Source of the DNA: Mesorhizobium sp. LSJC280B00
GTDB lineage: Bacteria > Pseudomonadota > Alphaproteobacteria > Rhizobiales > Rhizobiaceae
Length of the DNA: 64,000 bases
NCBI RefSeq assembly: GCF_000502835.1
Contig: NZ_AYVL01000004.1
Span: forward strand, 99,799 to 163,798
Direction: 5' to 3'
Shown: positions 45,834 through 54,758 of the stretch, in pieces
Numbering within the stretch: position 1 is the stretch's first letter
Layout: each line of letters begins with the position of its first letter
Notes under the pieces: model-generated
Database searches by the model: none
The model's input: only the letters and a program-made list of their open reading frames with translations
What the model was told of the DNA's origin: nothing
Made by a program: the position numbers and the translations under genes

Positions 45834-47285
45834 TCAGCAGGCGCCGGCCTGCCATGGCAGCGTTGCCTCATAGGCGGCAGCCGCCCTCAGCACGGAGAGG
45901 TCACCGCGCGGCCGCCCGATCAATTGCATGCCCATTGGCCGGCCCCTGGCGTCGAAGCCCGCCGGTAGGTTGACCGCCGGGCAGCCGCCCAGCGTGGCGA
46001 GCGCTGAGACCTGCATCCAGCGGTGATAGCTGTCCATGGCACGCCCGGCCACTTCCCTTGGCCAGTGGGTGACGACATCGAAGGGAAAGACCTGTGCGGC
46101 TGGCAGCGCAATCAGGTCGAAACGCTCGAAGAGCGACAGCAGCATTCGATGCCAGGACGAGCGCCTCACCGTGGCGGCGTGGATCTGCGGCGCGGTGAGG
46201 CGCAGTGCATGTTCCACCTCCCAAACGGCCTCCGGCTTCAGCAGACTTCGTTTCAGGAGATCGTCGTAATGCGCCTTGAGTGCACAACCGCTGCTCGCCT
46301 GGCGAAGCGTTACAAAGGCTTGCCACAGCGCTTCGAAGTCGAATTCCGGCATCAGCGGCTCGGCCTCGAAGGATACATCCGCGAACCGGCCGAGTGCTGC
46401 CTCGCAAAGCTGTAGAATGCCTGCTTCAACCGGCAGATGGCCGTTAAGATCGCCGAGCCAGGCGATGCGCCCGCCGGCCGCCGGTGCTTCCAGCCCTTCG
46501 AGGAACGAGCCTGGCTTATCATGCGACAGCGGCGCGCGAGGATGATAGCCGGCCTGAACGTCGAGCAGCAACGCCATGTCACGCACGTTACGCCCCATCG
46601 GCCCTTCGACGCCCATTTGCGCAAGAAACACATCAAGGTCAGGGCCGGCCGGCACCAATCCCTGCGATGGACGGAAGCCATAGACATTGTTGTAGGCAGC
46701 GGGATTGCGCAGGGAACCGCCAAAATCGCTGCCATCGGCAACGGGAACCATGTCGAGCGCCAGCGCGACCGCCGCACCGCCGCTCGAGCCGCCGGCGGTC
46801 AGCGCCGGGTCAAATGCGTTGAGCGTCTGTCCGAACACGGTGTTGTAGGTGTTGGAGCCGAGCCCGAATTCGGGAACGTTGGTCTTGCCGATGATGATCG
46901 CGCCGGCCTTGCGGACGCGCTCGACGAAGAAGTCGTCTTCCTCAGGCACAAAATCGGCGAAGATCGGCGAGCCGAAGGCGGTTCTCAGGCCTTTTGTCAG
47001 CGCAAGATCCTTGATCGCGATCGGCAGGCCGAACAGCGATCCGGTATCTCCTCCTCGCGCCAGATGAGCGTCAGCGCTGTCGGCCTCGCGCAGGATGTCG
47101 GCACGCTCACGCAGTGAAACGATAGCGTTGACCAGCGGGTTCACCGCCTCGATCCTGTCGAGGCATGCCGCGACCACTTCGCGCACCGAAAGCTGCCGGC
47201 GCCTGATCTTCCCGGCAAGCTCCACGGCAGACAGGCGGCAGATGTCGCCGGCGGGCGGCACCGCGTGCTTCGTCGTCGGGCGCAT
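45834..47285 (-). CDS. Amidase (amidase signature family)
   Basis: 483 aa Ser-cisSer-Lys hydrolase. The catalytic Lys is in PIAIKDLALTKG, the cis-Ser in TAGGSSGGAAVALALDMVPV and the nucleophile Ser in GSDFGGSLRNPA. It hydrolyses an amide to acid and ammonia; substrate is unknown, and GatA is unlikely because gatB/gatC are absent. Start ATG 47285 or 47294 are equivalent for the domain. It lies 15 bp downstream of the ribokinase stop codon, so the two are in one transcription unit, perhaps with the LysE exporter. Confidence 0.9.
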   Translation of the reverse strand: MRPTTKHAVPPAGDICRLSAVELAGKIRRRQLSVREVVAACLDRIEAVNPLVNAIVSLRERADILREADSADAHLARGGDTGSLFGLPIAIKDLALTKGLRTAFGSPIFADFVPEEDDFFVERVRKAGAIIIGKTNVPEFGLGSNTYNTVFGQTLNAFDPALTAGGSSGGAAVALALDMVPVADGSDFGGSLRNPAAYNNVYGFRPSQGLVPAGPDLDVFLAQMGVEGPMGRNVRDMALLLDVQAGYHPRAPLSHDKPGSFLEGLEAPAAGGRIAWLGDLNGHLPVEAGILQLCEAALGRFADVSFEAEPLMPEFDFEALWQAFVTLRQASSGCALKAHYDDLLKRSLLKPEAVWEVEHALRLTAPQIHAATVRRSSWHRMLLSLFERFDLIALPAAQVFPFDVVTHWPREVAGRAMDSYHRWMQVSALATLGGCPAVNLPAGFDARGRPMGMQLIGRPRGDLSVLRAAAAYEATLPWQAGAC

Positions 47286-47300
47286 GGCTGTCATCCCGCT

Positions 47301-48209
47301 TTAGCCTGCAGATTTCTGCAGGGCGGCATCGACGTCCCTGGCCAGCGGGATGGCCGGCTGTGCACCGGCCTTCAGGCAGGCCAGCGAACCGGCTGCGGCA
47401 GCGCGGGCAAGCGCCTGGTCGAGCGGCAGGCCGGCTGCCAGCCCGGCTGCAAAATAGCCGCAGAACGTGTCGCCGGCGCCGACCGTATCGAGCGGACTGA
47501 TCTTCAGCGCCGGAACCATCAGGAGATCGTCCGGCGTTGCCGCCAGAACGCCGTCCGAGCCAAGCGTGACGACGATGGTGCGGCCGGTTCTCGCGGCATA
47601 GTCGCGCATCCGTGCCGGGCGGTCGCGGCCATTCAACGACAGCGCCTCGCCATAGAGGTCGAACTCGGTTTCGTTGGCGACGAGATAGTCGGCCTTGCCG
47701 AGGAAGCCGGCCGCGTCGCCATGGAAAGGTGCGGTGTTGAGCACTGTGATCGCGCCGGCTGTCCTTGCCGCGTCGAGTGCTGCCTCGACGGTCTGCAGCG
47801 GGATCTCCAGTTGCAGCAGCACGACGTCGCCGTTTTTCAGGAAGGCCTTGGAAAGGTCACCCGGCACGACCGAATCATTGGCGCCCGGCACAACGGCGAT
47901 CACGTTCTCGCCGTCGGCGCCGACCATGATCAACGCGGTACCGGTCGAGGCAAAGGTCTCGCCGACGCCGGACAGGTCGATCTTGCCGTCGCGCAGCAGC
48001 GCCAGAGCGTCGCTGGCGAAGCTGTCCTTGCCGACCGCGCCGACCATGCGCACCTTGGCGCCGGCGCGGGCGGCGGCCAGCGCCTGGTTGGCGCCCTTGC
48101 CGCCGGGGGCAGTAGCGAAACCGGAGCCGCGCACGGTCTCGCCGGGACCGGGCAAGCGGTCGACACTTGCGATGAGATCGAGATTGATGGAGCCGATGAC
48201 GACGATCAA
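47301..48209 (-). CDS. rbsK: Ribokinase (PfkB family)
   Basis: 302 aa sugar kinase phosphorylating ribose at O5. The opening IGSINLDLIASVDRLPGPGE and the ATAPGGKGANQALAAARAG Gly-rich motif are typical of ribokinase, and the C-terminal DTVGAGDTFCGYFAAGL holds the catalytic Asp and anion hole. I chose a TTG start at 48209, supported by GGGAGG six bases upstream; the only ATG-like options would add an unlikely N-terminus. It precedes the amidase gene by 15 bp. Together with the nucleoside hydrolase it would make ribose-5-phosphate. The gene name is by family; other PfkB substrates are possible. Confidence 0.87.
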   Translation of the reverse strand: MIVVIGSINLDLIASVDRLPGPGETVRGSGFATAPGGKGANQALAAARAGAKVRMVGAVGKDSFASDALALLRDGKIDLSGVGETFASTGTALIMVGADGENVIAVVPGANDSVVPGDLSKAFLKNGDVVLLQLEIPLQTVEAALDAARTAGAITVLNTAPFHGDAAGFLGKADYLVANETEFDLYGEALSLNGRDRPARMRDYAARTGRTIVVTLGSDGVLAATPDDLLMVPALKISPLDTVGAGDTFCGYFAAGLAAGLPLDQALARAAAAGSLACLKAGAQPAIPLARDVDAALQKSAG

Positions 48210-48326
48210 GAAATGCCTCCCGCTAGCGCATACCACTCTAATTGCGCGGGAAGCTACTCCGTAAGATCGCTGCTTGTCACCCTAGCGGTCCTTGCATCGC
48301 TCGTGTCGTTTCCATTCGTTGGCTAT

Positions 48327-49217
48327 TCAAGAGACCTGTCCCGCCTCCCAGCCGAGGATGGCGCGTTTTCGGGTCAGGCCCCAATGGTAGCCGGTGAGTG
48401 CGCCGGACTTGCCGAGAGCCCGGTGGCACGGCACGACGAAGGACATCGGATTGGCACCGACCGCGGCACCGACAGCCCGGCTGGCGCTCGGTGCGCCGAT
48501 GCGCGCGGCGATCGAGGAATAGGTGCAGGCCTGGCCCATCGGAATACGCAGCAAGGCCTCCCAGACACGGACCTGGAAGTCTGTGCCGATCATGACGACG
48601 CGCAGCGGCTGGTCGGCGCGCCACAGCGACGGATCGAAGATGCGCGCGGCATAGGGCGCCGTCGCCGCCATGTCCTCGACATAGGTCGCATTCGGCCAGC
48701 GGCTGGACATGTCGGCAAAGGCCGCACGCTCGCCGCCGGGGTCGTTGAAGGCGAGGCCGGCAAGGCCGCGGTCCGTCACCATGATCAGCGCGATGCCGAA
48801 AGGCGAGATATGATAGCCGTAGCGGATGGTGAGCCCTGCGCCGCGGGTCTTGTAATCGCCCGGCGACATCGCTTCGTGGGTGACGAACAGATCGTGCAGC
48901 CGGCCTGGGCCGGACATGCCGAGTTCGAACGAGGTTTCAAGCAGCGGCATGCCGGCATCGAGCAGCTTGCGCGCATGATCGAGGGTGACGGCCTGCAGAA
49001 AAGCCTTGGGCGACAGGCCGGCCCAGCGGGTGAACAGCTTCTGCAGCCCGGTCGGTGTCTCGCCGACCTCCTCGGCCAGCACTTCCAACGAAGGCTGGTC
49101 GCGATAGTCGAGGCTGATCTTTTCGATGGCACGACGGACGATTTCGTAGTCTCCACCTTCAGGCGTGATGTCTTTCTGAAGGATTGCTGTCGTTTTGAGA
49201 GGCATTTGGGCGTTCAT
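48327..49217 (-). CDS. AraC-type HTH / O6-methylguanine-DNA methyltransferase fusion (Ada-like)
   Basis: 296 aa. An AraC-type DNA-binding domain (about 20-105, SLEVLAEEVGETPTGLQKLF) is fused to an Ogt-type repair domain (about 120-290) with the acceptor Cys in FVVPCHRALGKSGALTGYHW. Compared with E. coli Ada (354 aa) it lacks the N-terminal zinc domain that repairs methylphosphotriesters and converts Ada into an activator, so it could repair O6-methylguanine but not sense methylphosphotriesters the same way. ATG 49217 follows AAGGAGATACTGCC. It is divergent from the methyltransferase gene at 49333. Family call is firm. Confidence 0.9.
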   Translation of the reverse strand: MNAQMPLKTTAILQKDITPEGGDYEIVRRAIEKISLDYRDQPSLEVLAEEVGETPTGLQKLFTRWAGLSPKAFLQAVTLDHARKLLDAGMPLLETSFELGMSGPGRLHDLFVTHEAMSPGDYKTRGAGLTIRYGYHISPFGIALIMVTDRGLAGLAFNDPGGERAAFADMSSRWPNATYVEDMAATAPYAARIFDPSLWRADQPLRVVMIGTDFQVRVWEALLRIPMGQACTYSSIAARIGAPSASRAVGAAVGANPMSFVVPCHRALGKSGALTGYHWGLTRKRAILGWEAGQVS

Positions 49218-49332
49218 GGCAGTATCTCCTTGAGTGCGAATATCGTCCTTCGCGGCGCCGATCACCACCCGAAACTTGCTTTCCCGCGGCATGTACCCAG
49301 ATAGAGCTGGGCTTTGAATGGGGAGGACGGTC

Positions 49333-50148
49333 GTGGCTGGTGAAAAAGTAAACCTGACCGGGGCAAAGGAGACTTTGCTTTTAACACTTTACGGCAAGGC
49401 GCTGGAGAGCCGGCTGCCCAATTCGCTGCTCAGGGACTACTTTGCCGACGAGGCGGTGCGCAACATCGACTATGATTTCTCACGGCTCAAGGTCGACAAC
49501 AATCTCGGCGTCGGTCTAGCAATCAGGGCAAAGACGCTGGACGTCTGCGTTCAGGACTTTCTCGCCCGAAATCCTGACGCCATCGTACTGCATCTCGGGT
49601 GTGGGCTCGATACGCGCATATTCCGTATCGACCCGCCAGCCGGCGTGGACTGGTTCGACGTCGACTATCCCGAAGTCATCGATCTCAGGCGCAAGCTCTA
49701 TCCAGTGCGGGATCACTACCATCTGATCGCTTCGTCGGTCACCGAACCTGGATGGCTGAACAAAGTACCTCGGGATCGCCCGGCCATAGTCGTGGCGGAA
49801 GGCCTGACTCCCTACCTGGGTGCCGAGGAGGGGCAGCAACTGTTTTCTCGTTTGGTGGGACATCTTTCGAGCGGCGAACTGGTTTTCGATGCCTATAGTC
49901 GCCTGGGACTGAAGATCATTCGCCTCAATTCCTCCTTCCGCGCCACCGGCGCCGAGGTCCACTGGAGCATCGAGAACCCGCATGAATTGGAGCGAGCCGT
50001 TCCGAAGCTGCGGTTCGTCGAGGACATCCCTGCCTATAAGCCGGAACATGCCGCTCGCATGCGCTGGTTCGCGAAACTGTTCGTTCGCCTTTGGAAATAC
50101 ATTCCAGCATTGCGCAAGATCGGCAGGCTGTTGCGCTATCGGTTCTGA
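49333..50148 (+). CDS. SAM-dependent methyltransferase, LCM family
   Basis: 271 aa of the leucine carboxyl methyltransferase (LCMT/PPM1-like) group, which in bacteria methylates various small molecules or polyketides. Motif I is VLHLGCGLDTRIFRID and a DVDYPEVIDLRRKL patch follows, then AIVVAEGLTPYLG. The C-terminus is basic and amphipathic (FVRLWKYIPALRKIGRLLR). The start GTG 49333 is preceded by GGGGAGGA six bases upstream; an ATG 15 bp earlier overlaps that site and is less likely. Its end is 9 bp from the convergent DUF2244 gene. Substrate unknown. Confidence 0.8.
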   Translation: MAGEKVNLTGAKETLLLTLYGKALESRLPNSLLRDYFADEAVRNIDYDFSRLKVDNNLGVGLAIRAKTLDVCVQDFLARNPDAIVLHLGCGLDTRIFRIDPPAGVDWFDVDYPEVIDLRRKLYPVRDHYHLIASSVTEPGWLNKVPRDRPAIVVAEGLTPYLGAEEGQQLFSRLVGHLSSGELVFDAYSRLGLKIIRLNSSFRATGAEVHWSIENPHELERAVPKLRFVEDIPAYKPEHAARMRWFAKLFVRLWKYIPALRKIGRLLRYRF

Positions 50149-50157
50149 AACGCTGGC

Positions 50158-50652
50158 TCAGCGCGCCTTGGCGGCTGCCAGAGCGCGCGAAAATGCGGTG
50201 GCAAAACTTTCGCGGTCGGCAGGGTTGAGGAAGCCGCCGATCGAGACGGTTTTTCCTTGCGCCTCGACCGCCATTCTGGTGATGCCGATCTCGGCGTGGC
50301 GGGCGATCGAAAAGCGCGCCCAGAACGGATTGAAGCGGTGTGCTTCCGATTTGCCTGACGGGGCAGTCTTGCGGATGTCGAGGCTGGTGCGCGACACCGA
50401 TACCTCCTCGCGAGCCCGGGCGGCACGATAATTGGCGCGGAAGGCGATGTAGACGGCGATCACGTCGAGGCCGAAGAAGCCGAACACCGGCCAGGCGCCG
50501 CGCGACAGAAAAAAAGCTCCGGTCACCAGCCAGCCGAACAGCAGGGCGCCCATCAGGATGGCAAAGCCGGTCTTGCCCAGCGACCGGTGCGGTGTCAGCA
50601 GCGCCTGGAAAAATGGCTCGTCGGCCTGAAATGAGGCGTTTGTGTCGCTCAT
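50158..50652 (-). CDS. DUF2244 membrane protein
   Basis: 164 aa, two transmembrane helices near the N-terminus (about 30-72, FAILMGALLFGWLVTGAFFL and FGFFGLDVIAVYIAF) and a soluble C-terminal domain (PFWARFSIARHAEIGITRMA). The pattern is that of DUF2244, common in alphaproteobacteria, function unknown. It begins 22 bp from the divergent nth gene, an arrangement (DUF2244 beside nth) that recurs in Rhizobiales. The start is ATG 50652. Confidence 0.85.
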   Translation of the reverse strand: MSDTNASFQADEPFFQALLTPHRSLGKTGFAILMGALLFGWLVTGAFFLSRGAWPVFGFFGLDVIAVYIAFRANYRAARAREEVSVSRTSLDIRKTAPSGKSEAHRFNPFWARFSIARHAEIGITRMAVEAQGKTVSIGGFLNPADRESFATAFSRALAAAKAR

Positions 50653-50674
50653 TGGGGAATATTATAGGAAGGCA

Positions 50675-51496
50675 ATGACAAGCCCCAAGCCCAAAAACTC
50701 TTCTGCGCTAAAAAAAGACCTGTTGCCCGGCCGCCGCGACGGCTCGAACGTCAAGCCGCGTCCGCGGCCGGCGAGATCGCGGGCGCTTTACAGCGCGGCC
50801 GAGGTGCATGAGATTTTCCGGCGCTTTTCCGTTCAGCGGCCGGAACCGAGGGGCGAGCTCGAACATATCAACGCCTTCACGCTGTTGGTGGCGGTGGTGC
50901 TTTCGGCTCAGGCGACGGACGCCGGCGTCAACAAGGCGACGCGGGCGCTGTTCAAAATCGCCGACACGCCGCAAAAGATGCTGGCGCTAGGCGAGGCCAA
51001 GCTCGGCGACCATATCCGCACCATCGGGCTATGGCGCAACAAGGCCAAGAACGTCATCGCGCTGTCGGAGGCGCTGATCCGCGACCATGGCGGCGAGGTG
51101 CCTGAGGATCGCGATCAACTGGTCGAGCTGCCGGGTGTCGGCCGCAAGACCGCCAACGTCGTGCTCAACGTGGCATTCGGCCAGCATACGATGGCGGTCG
51201 ACACGCACATCTTCCGCATCGGTAACAGGCTCGGCCTGGCGCCGGGCAAGACGCCGGAACAGGTCGAGCAAGGTTTCCTGAAGATCATTCCGGATGAATA
51301 TATGCGGCACGCGCATCATTGGCTGATCCTGCACGGCCGCTATGTCTGCAAGGCGCGCAAGCCGGATTGCCCGGCCTGCGTCATCGCCGATATCTGCAAG
51401 GCCAAGGAAAAGACGACCAGCGTGCCTGCACCGCTGGTCGAGATCGCGCCGCTCGGGCCAGTAGAAGCGGCTACTGAGTCAGTGCCCGGCAAGTGA
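50675..51496 (+). CDS. nth: Endonuclease III
   Basis: 273 aa DNA glycosylase/AP lyase that removes oxidised pyrimidines. The helix-hairpin-helix LPGVGRKTANVVLN has the catalytic Lys, and the catalytic Asp is in AVDTHIFRI. The 4Fe-4S cluster ligands C-x6-C-x2-C-x5-C are complete in YVCKARKPDCPACVIADIC. It has about 40 extra N-terminal basic residues and a C-terminal tail of about 25 residues compared with E. coli Nth (211 aa), as in other rhizobia. ATG 50675 follows GGAAGG. Confidence 0.96.
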   Translation: MTSPKPKNSSALKKDLLPGRRDGSNVKPRPRPARSRALYSAAEVHEIFRRFSVQRPEPRGELEHINAFTLLVAVVLSAQATDAGVNKATRALFKIADTPQKMLALGEAKLGDHIRTIGLWRNKAKNVIALSEALIRDHGGEVPEDRDQLVELPGVGRKTANVVLNVAFGQHTMAVDTHIFRIGNRLGLAPGKTPEQVEQGFLKIIPDEYMRHAHHWLILHGRYVCKARKPDCPACVIADICKAKEKTTSVPAPLVEIAPLGPVEAATESVPGK

Positions 51497-51530
51497 CTCT
51501 GAAGTTCCTCGTATGTGGCGCCGTCCACAT

Positions 51531-53042
51531 TCAGGAACTCTCCTCGACGAACACCTCCTCGCGCTTCTTCCTGACCGCGGGGAGAAACACGATGACGAGC
51601 ACGGCAAGCGCGATGAGGAGCAGGCTGGCGCTGATCGGCCGCGTCACAAAGGTGCTCGGATCGCCGCGCGAGAGGATCATGGCGCGGCGTAGGTTTTCCT
51701 CGAGCAGCGGGCCGAGCACGAAGCCGAGCAGCAGCGGCGCAGGTTCGCAGCGCAGCTTGGTCAGGAGGTAGCCAAGCAAGCCGAAGAAGGCGACGGCATA
51801 GAGGTCGTAGACGTTGGTGTTGACGCTGTAAACGCCGATCGAGCAGAACGCCATGATGATCGGGAAGAGCACATAGTAGGGGATGGTAAGAAGTTTCACC
51901 CAAAGCCCGATCAGCGGCAGGTTCAAGATGATCAGCATCAGATTGCCGATCCACATCGAGGTGATGATACCCCAAAACAGTGCAGGCTGTTCGATGGCGA
52001 CATTGGGGCCGGGCACGATGCCCTGGATGATCATCGCGCCGATCATCAGCGCCATTACCGGGTTGGCCGGAATGCCGAGCGTCAGCATCGGGATGAAGGA
52101 GGTTTGGGCGCCGGCATTGTTGGCCGATTCCGGTCCGGCGACGCCTTCGATGGCGCCCTTGCCGAATTCCCCGGGATTTTTCGAGACACGTTTTTCGACG
52201 GTGTAGGAGGCAAAGGCGGCAAGGATCGCGCCGCCTCCCGGCAGGATGCCGAGCGCCGAACCGATGATTGTCCCGCGCACGATGGGAGCCGCCATGCGCC
52301 GAAAATCTTCGCGGGTCGGCATAAGGCCGGAGATCTTTCGGATCAGCACGGAACGCTCATGCTCGTTTTCGAGGTTGCGCAGTATCTCGGCGACGCCGAA
52401 GACGCCGACCGCCACTGCGACGAAATTCAGCCCGTCGGCATATTCGCGGATGCCGAGCGTGAATCGGGGTGTGCCGGTGTAGATATCGGTGCCGACAAGG
52501 CCGAGCAGCAGGCCGAGCACGACCATGGCCAGTGCCTTGACGATCGAGCCGTGGGCGAGCGCGACGGACGAGACCAGGCCGACGATCATCAGCGAAAAAT
52601 ACTCGGGCGCGCCGAATCTCAGCGCTATCGCCGTCAGCGGTGGGGCGAAGATGGCGACGAGGAAGGTCGACACCGTGCCGGCAAAGAACGAGCCTATCGC
52701 CGCGGTCGCCAGGGCTGCTCCGGCGCGGCCGTTCCTGGCCATCTGATAGCCATCGATTGCGGTGACGGCCGACGAGGATTCGCCGGGCATGTTGATGAGA
52801 ATGGCGGTGGTCGAGCCGCCATACTGCGCGCCGTAATAGATACCGGCGAGCATGATGAGAGAGGAAACCGGGTCGCCGATCTGGAAGGTGATCGGCAACA
52901 GCATGGCGATGGTTGCGGTGGCACCGATGCCGGGCAGGACGCCAATCAGCGTGCCGAGAAGGACGCCGATCAGGCAGAAACCGAGGTTTGCCAAAGATGT
53001 GGCTGTCGAAAAGCCGAGTGCGAGGTTGTTGAGGAGTTCCAT
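51531..53042 (-). CDS. tctA: Tripartite tricarboxylate transporter, large permease (TctA), system 1
   Basis: 503 aa, about 11-12 transmembrane helices. The N-terminal PGIGATATIAMLLPITFQIG, the GAQYGGSTTAILINMPGESS Gly-rich loop and AGPESANNAGAQTSFIPML are the TctA signatures. With TctB and a periplasmic TctC it imports carboxylates with sodium or protons. It is the last gene of a tctC-tctB-tctA operon, 9 bp after tctB. Its end lies 34 bp from the convergent nth. The substrate is not shown by the sequence; citrate and related di/tricarboxylates are typical. Confidence 0.93.
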   Translation of the reverse strand: MELLNNLALGFSTATSLANLGFCLIGVLLGTLIGVLPGIGATATIAMLLPITFQIGDPVSSLIMLAGIYYGAQYGGSTTAILINMPGESSSAVTAIDGYQMARNGRAGAALATAAIGSFFAGTVSTFLVAIFAPPLTAIALRFGAPEYFSLMIVGLVSSVALAHGSIVKALAMVVLGLLLGLVGTDIYTGTPRFTLGIREYADGLNFVAVAVGVFGVAEILRNLENEHERSVLIRKISGLMPTREDFRRMAAPIVRGTIIGSALGILPGGGAILAAFASYTVEKRVSKNPGEFGKGAIEGVAGPESANNAGAQTSFIPMLTLGIPANPVMALMIGAMIIQGIVPGPNVAIEQPALFWGIITSMWIGNLMLIILNLPLIGLWVKLLTIPYYVLFPIIMAFCSIGVYSVNTNVYDLYAVAFFGLLGYLLTKLRCEPAPLLLGFVLGPLLEENLRRAMILSRGDPSTFVTRPISASLLLIALAVLVIVFLPAVRKKREEVFVEESS

Positions 53043-53051
53043 TTCATCTCC

Positions 53052-53519
53052 TCACAACGACGTTGGCAACCACGGGCCGAAACGCCGAAACGGCAGGCCG
53101 AGTGCGTAGCTGAAGACGACGAATGCGAACAGCGTCAGGCCGGCTGACAGCACGAGTGCAGTCAGCGGCTTCATACGGCCGCTACCGAAAGATGCGATCA
53201 GCGCCGTCAGGAAGATCGACGGGATGAAGCCGAGGCCGCGCACCGTCAGGCCGAAGAAGATCGGAGCAGGCAGGATGAACAGCATGCCGCGCCACGCAAT
53301 GTAACCGATCGGCTCGCTCTCGAAGCGCACTGCCTCGACTAGGATGACGGCGCCGAGCAGAATGAGCACAATTGCCAGCACCAGCGGGAAATAGCCCGGC
53401 CCCATGCGAAAGGCGGTGCCGATTTCGAGGCCCAGCGACTGCAGCGCGAAAAAGGCGCCAATAAAGATCAACAGCGCGGCGCATATGCCGTTGGTTCTGT
53501 CGATTGCGAAAGGTTTCAT
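53052..53519 (-). CDS. tctB: Tripartite tricarboxylate transporter, small permease (TctB), system 1
   Basis: 155 aa with four transmembrane helices (IRTNGICAALLIFIGAFFAL-like start, then about 40-58, 80-100 and 125-150). The GTAFRMGPGYFPLVLAIVLI motif is the TctB signature. It lies 9 bp before tctA and 79 bp after tctC, with a terminator hairpin in the latter gap, so expression is probably lower than that of the binding protein. ATG 53519. Confidence 0.88.
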   Translation of the reverse strand: MKPFAIDRTNGICAALLIFIGAFFALQSLGLEIGTAFRMGPGYFPLVLAIVLILLGAVILVEAVRFESEPIGYIAWRGMLFILPAPIFFGLTVRGLGFIPSIFLTALIASFGSGRMKPLTALVLSAGLTLFAFVVFSYALGLPFRRFGPWLPTSL

Positions 53520-53561
53520 GGCGTCCTCCCGGCCCGCCTCACGGGCGTGCCGATGCCGGTG

Positions 53562-53590
53562 TAAAAACGGGGCGCTGGCGGCGCCCCGTT
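53562..53590 (-). terminator. Attenuator between tctC and tctB
   Basis: A perfect 10-bp stem (AACGGGGCGC with GCGCCCCGTT, 53566-53590) with a 5-nt loop, followed by a T-run on the minus strand. It lies just after the tctC stop codon and before tctB, so it would let more binding protein than permease be made. Confidence 0.75.
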
Positions 53591-53598
53591 AAAAACCT

Positions 53599-54576
53599 TT
53601 AGTCGGCGTACTGGCCGGCCGCTTCGATGATCGGCTTCCAGCGCGCAATCTCACTTTCCAGCTTGGCCTTGAGCGCGGCCCGCGTGGCATCGGCCTCGGG
53701 CGACGGCTTGGTGCCGAGTTCGGCAAATCGGGCGACGACGTTCTGGTCCTTCAGCGCCACCTGCAGAGATTTCGACAGGCGTTCGGTGATCTCGGCCGGC
53801 GTGCCCTTGGGTGCATAGATGCCGTGCCAGATGCCGACCTGCACCTGGGGAAGACCGGCCTCTATCGTCGTCGGCACGTCCGGCAGCACGTCTAGCCGTT
53901 GCGGCGAGGTTACGGCATAAGCCTTGATCGTGCCGCCCTGGATCTGCTTGGTGGTATTGGTCGTCTGGTCGCACATGATGTCGACCTGGCCGCCGAGAAG
54001 ATCGGTCATGGCCGGGCCGGTGCCCTTGTAGGGTACGGTGACCAGCGGCGTGCCGATGGCGCTCATAAACAGCATGCCGCACAGATGCGAGGCGGCACCG
54101 ATCCCGGCATTGGCAACGGTGATGCTGTCCTTGTTGGCCTTGGCGTAGTCGACCAGCCCCTTCAGATCGGTCGGCTCGAGGTCCTTGCGGCCGACGATGG
54201 TCATCGGCACCTCGGTGACGAGGCCGACATATTCGAATGCGTTCAGCGTGTCGTAGGCGAGCTTTCTGTAGAGCGTAGCACTTGTCGCCATGCCGATGTG
54301 ATGGAGGAGCAGCGTGTAGCCGTCAGGCTCGGCATTTGCGACGCGGCCGGCGCCCAGTGTGCCGCCGGCGCCGCCGACATTCTCGACGATGACCTGCTGG
54401 CCGAGGTCCTTCGACATGGCTTCCGCGACAAGACGCGTGACGGTGTCAGTAGGGCCGCCGGCCGAAAACGGCACGACAATGGTGATGGTGCGTTCGGGGT
54501 AGGTCTGCGCGCCAGCGGCCGGTGGGTAAAGCATGGCGGCCGCAGCGACAGCCAGCGCGGCGATGAATTTTCGCAT
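53599..54576 (-). CDS. tctC: Tripartite tricarboxylate transporter, solute-binding protein (TctC/Bug), system 1
   Basis: 325 aa periplasmic binding protein with a Sec signal (FIAALAVAAAAMLYPPAAGA) and the Bug-family core ITIVVPFSAGGPTDTVTRLV, GGAGGTLGAGRVANAEPDGY, and later TVPYKGTGPAMTDLLGGQVD. It captures a carboxylate for TctAB. ATG 54576 follows GGGAGGAAAC, a strong ribosome binding site. First gene of the minus-strand tct operon. A different ligand from that of the other TctC (56181) is likely, since the two are only distantly alike. Confidence 0.92.
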   Translation of the reverse strand: MRKFIAALAVAAAAMLYPPAAGAQTYPERTITIVVPFSAGGPTDTVTRLVAEAMSKDLGQQVIVENVGGAGGTLGAGRVANAEPDGYTLLLHHIGMATSATLYRKLAYDTLNAFEYVGLVTEVPMTIVGRKDLEPTDLKGLVDYAKANKDSITVANAGIGAASHLCGMLFMSAIGTPLVTVPYKGTGPAMTDLLGGQVDIMCDQTTNTTKQIQGGTIKAYAVTSPQRLDVLPDVPTTIEAGLPQVQVGIWHGIYAPKGTPAEITERLSKSLQVALKDQNVVARFAELGTKPSPEADATRAALKAKLESEIARWKPIIEAAGQYAD

Positions 54577-54758
54577 CGTGTTTCCTCCCAGGATATGATT
54601 GCCAACCGCTGCGCGGATTCCTCTAAAACCGACTGTAGATGGAGCAATAACTAGCGCAACCCGACAAATGACAATCGGGCTCAAACGGCAAACTGCACGT
54701 CTATCCGCGCAAATGAGTGGGAAGGATGGGCCGTGCGATGCCCTTCCTCCAACCTATG

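Noticed and set aside
47265..49304. A 679-codon open frame on the plus strand opposite ribokinase and the Ada-like gene
   Set aside because: Antisense shadow across two real genes; no ribosome binding site or recognisable domain.
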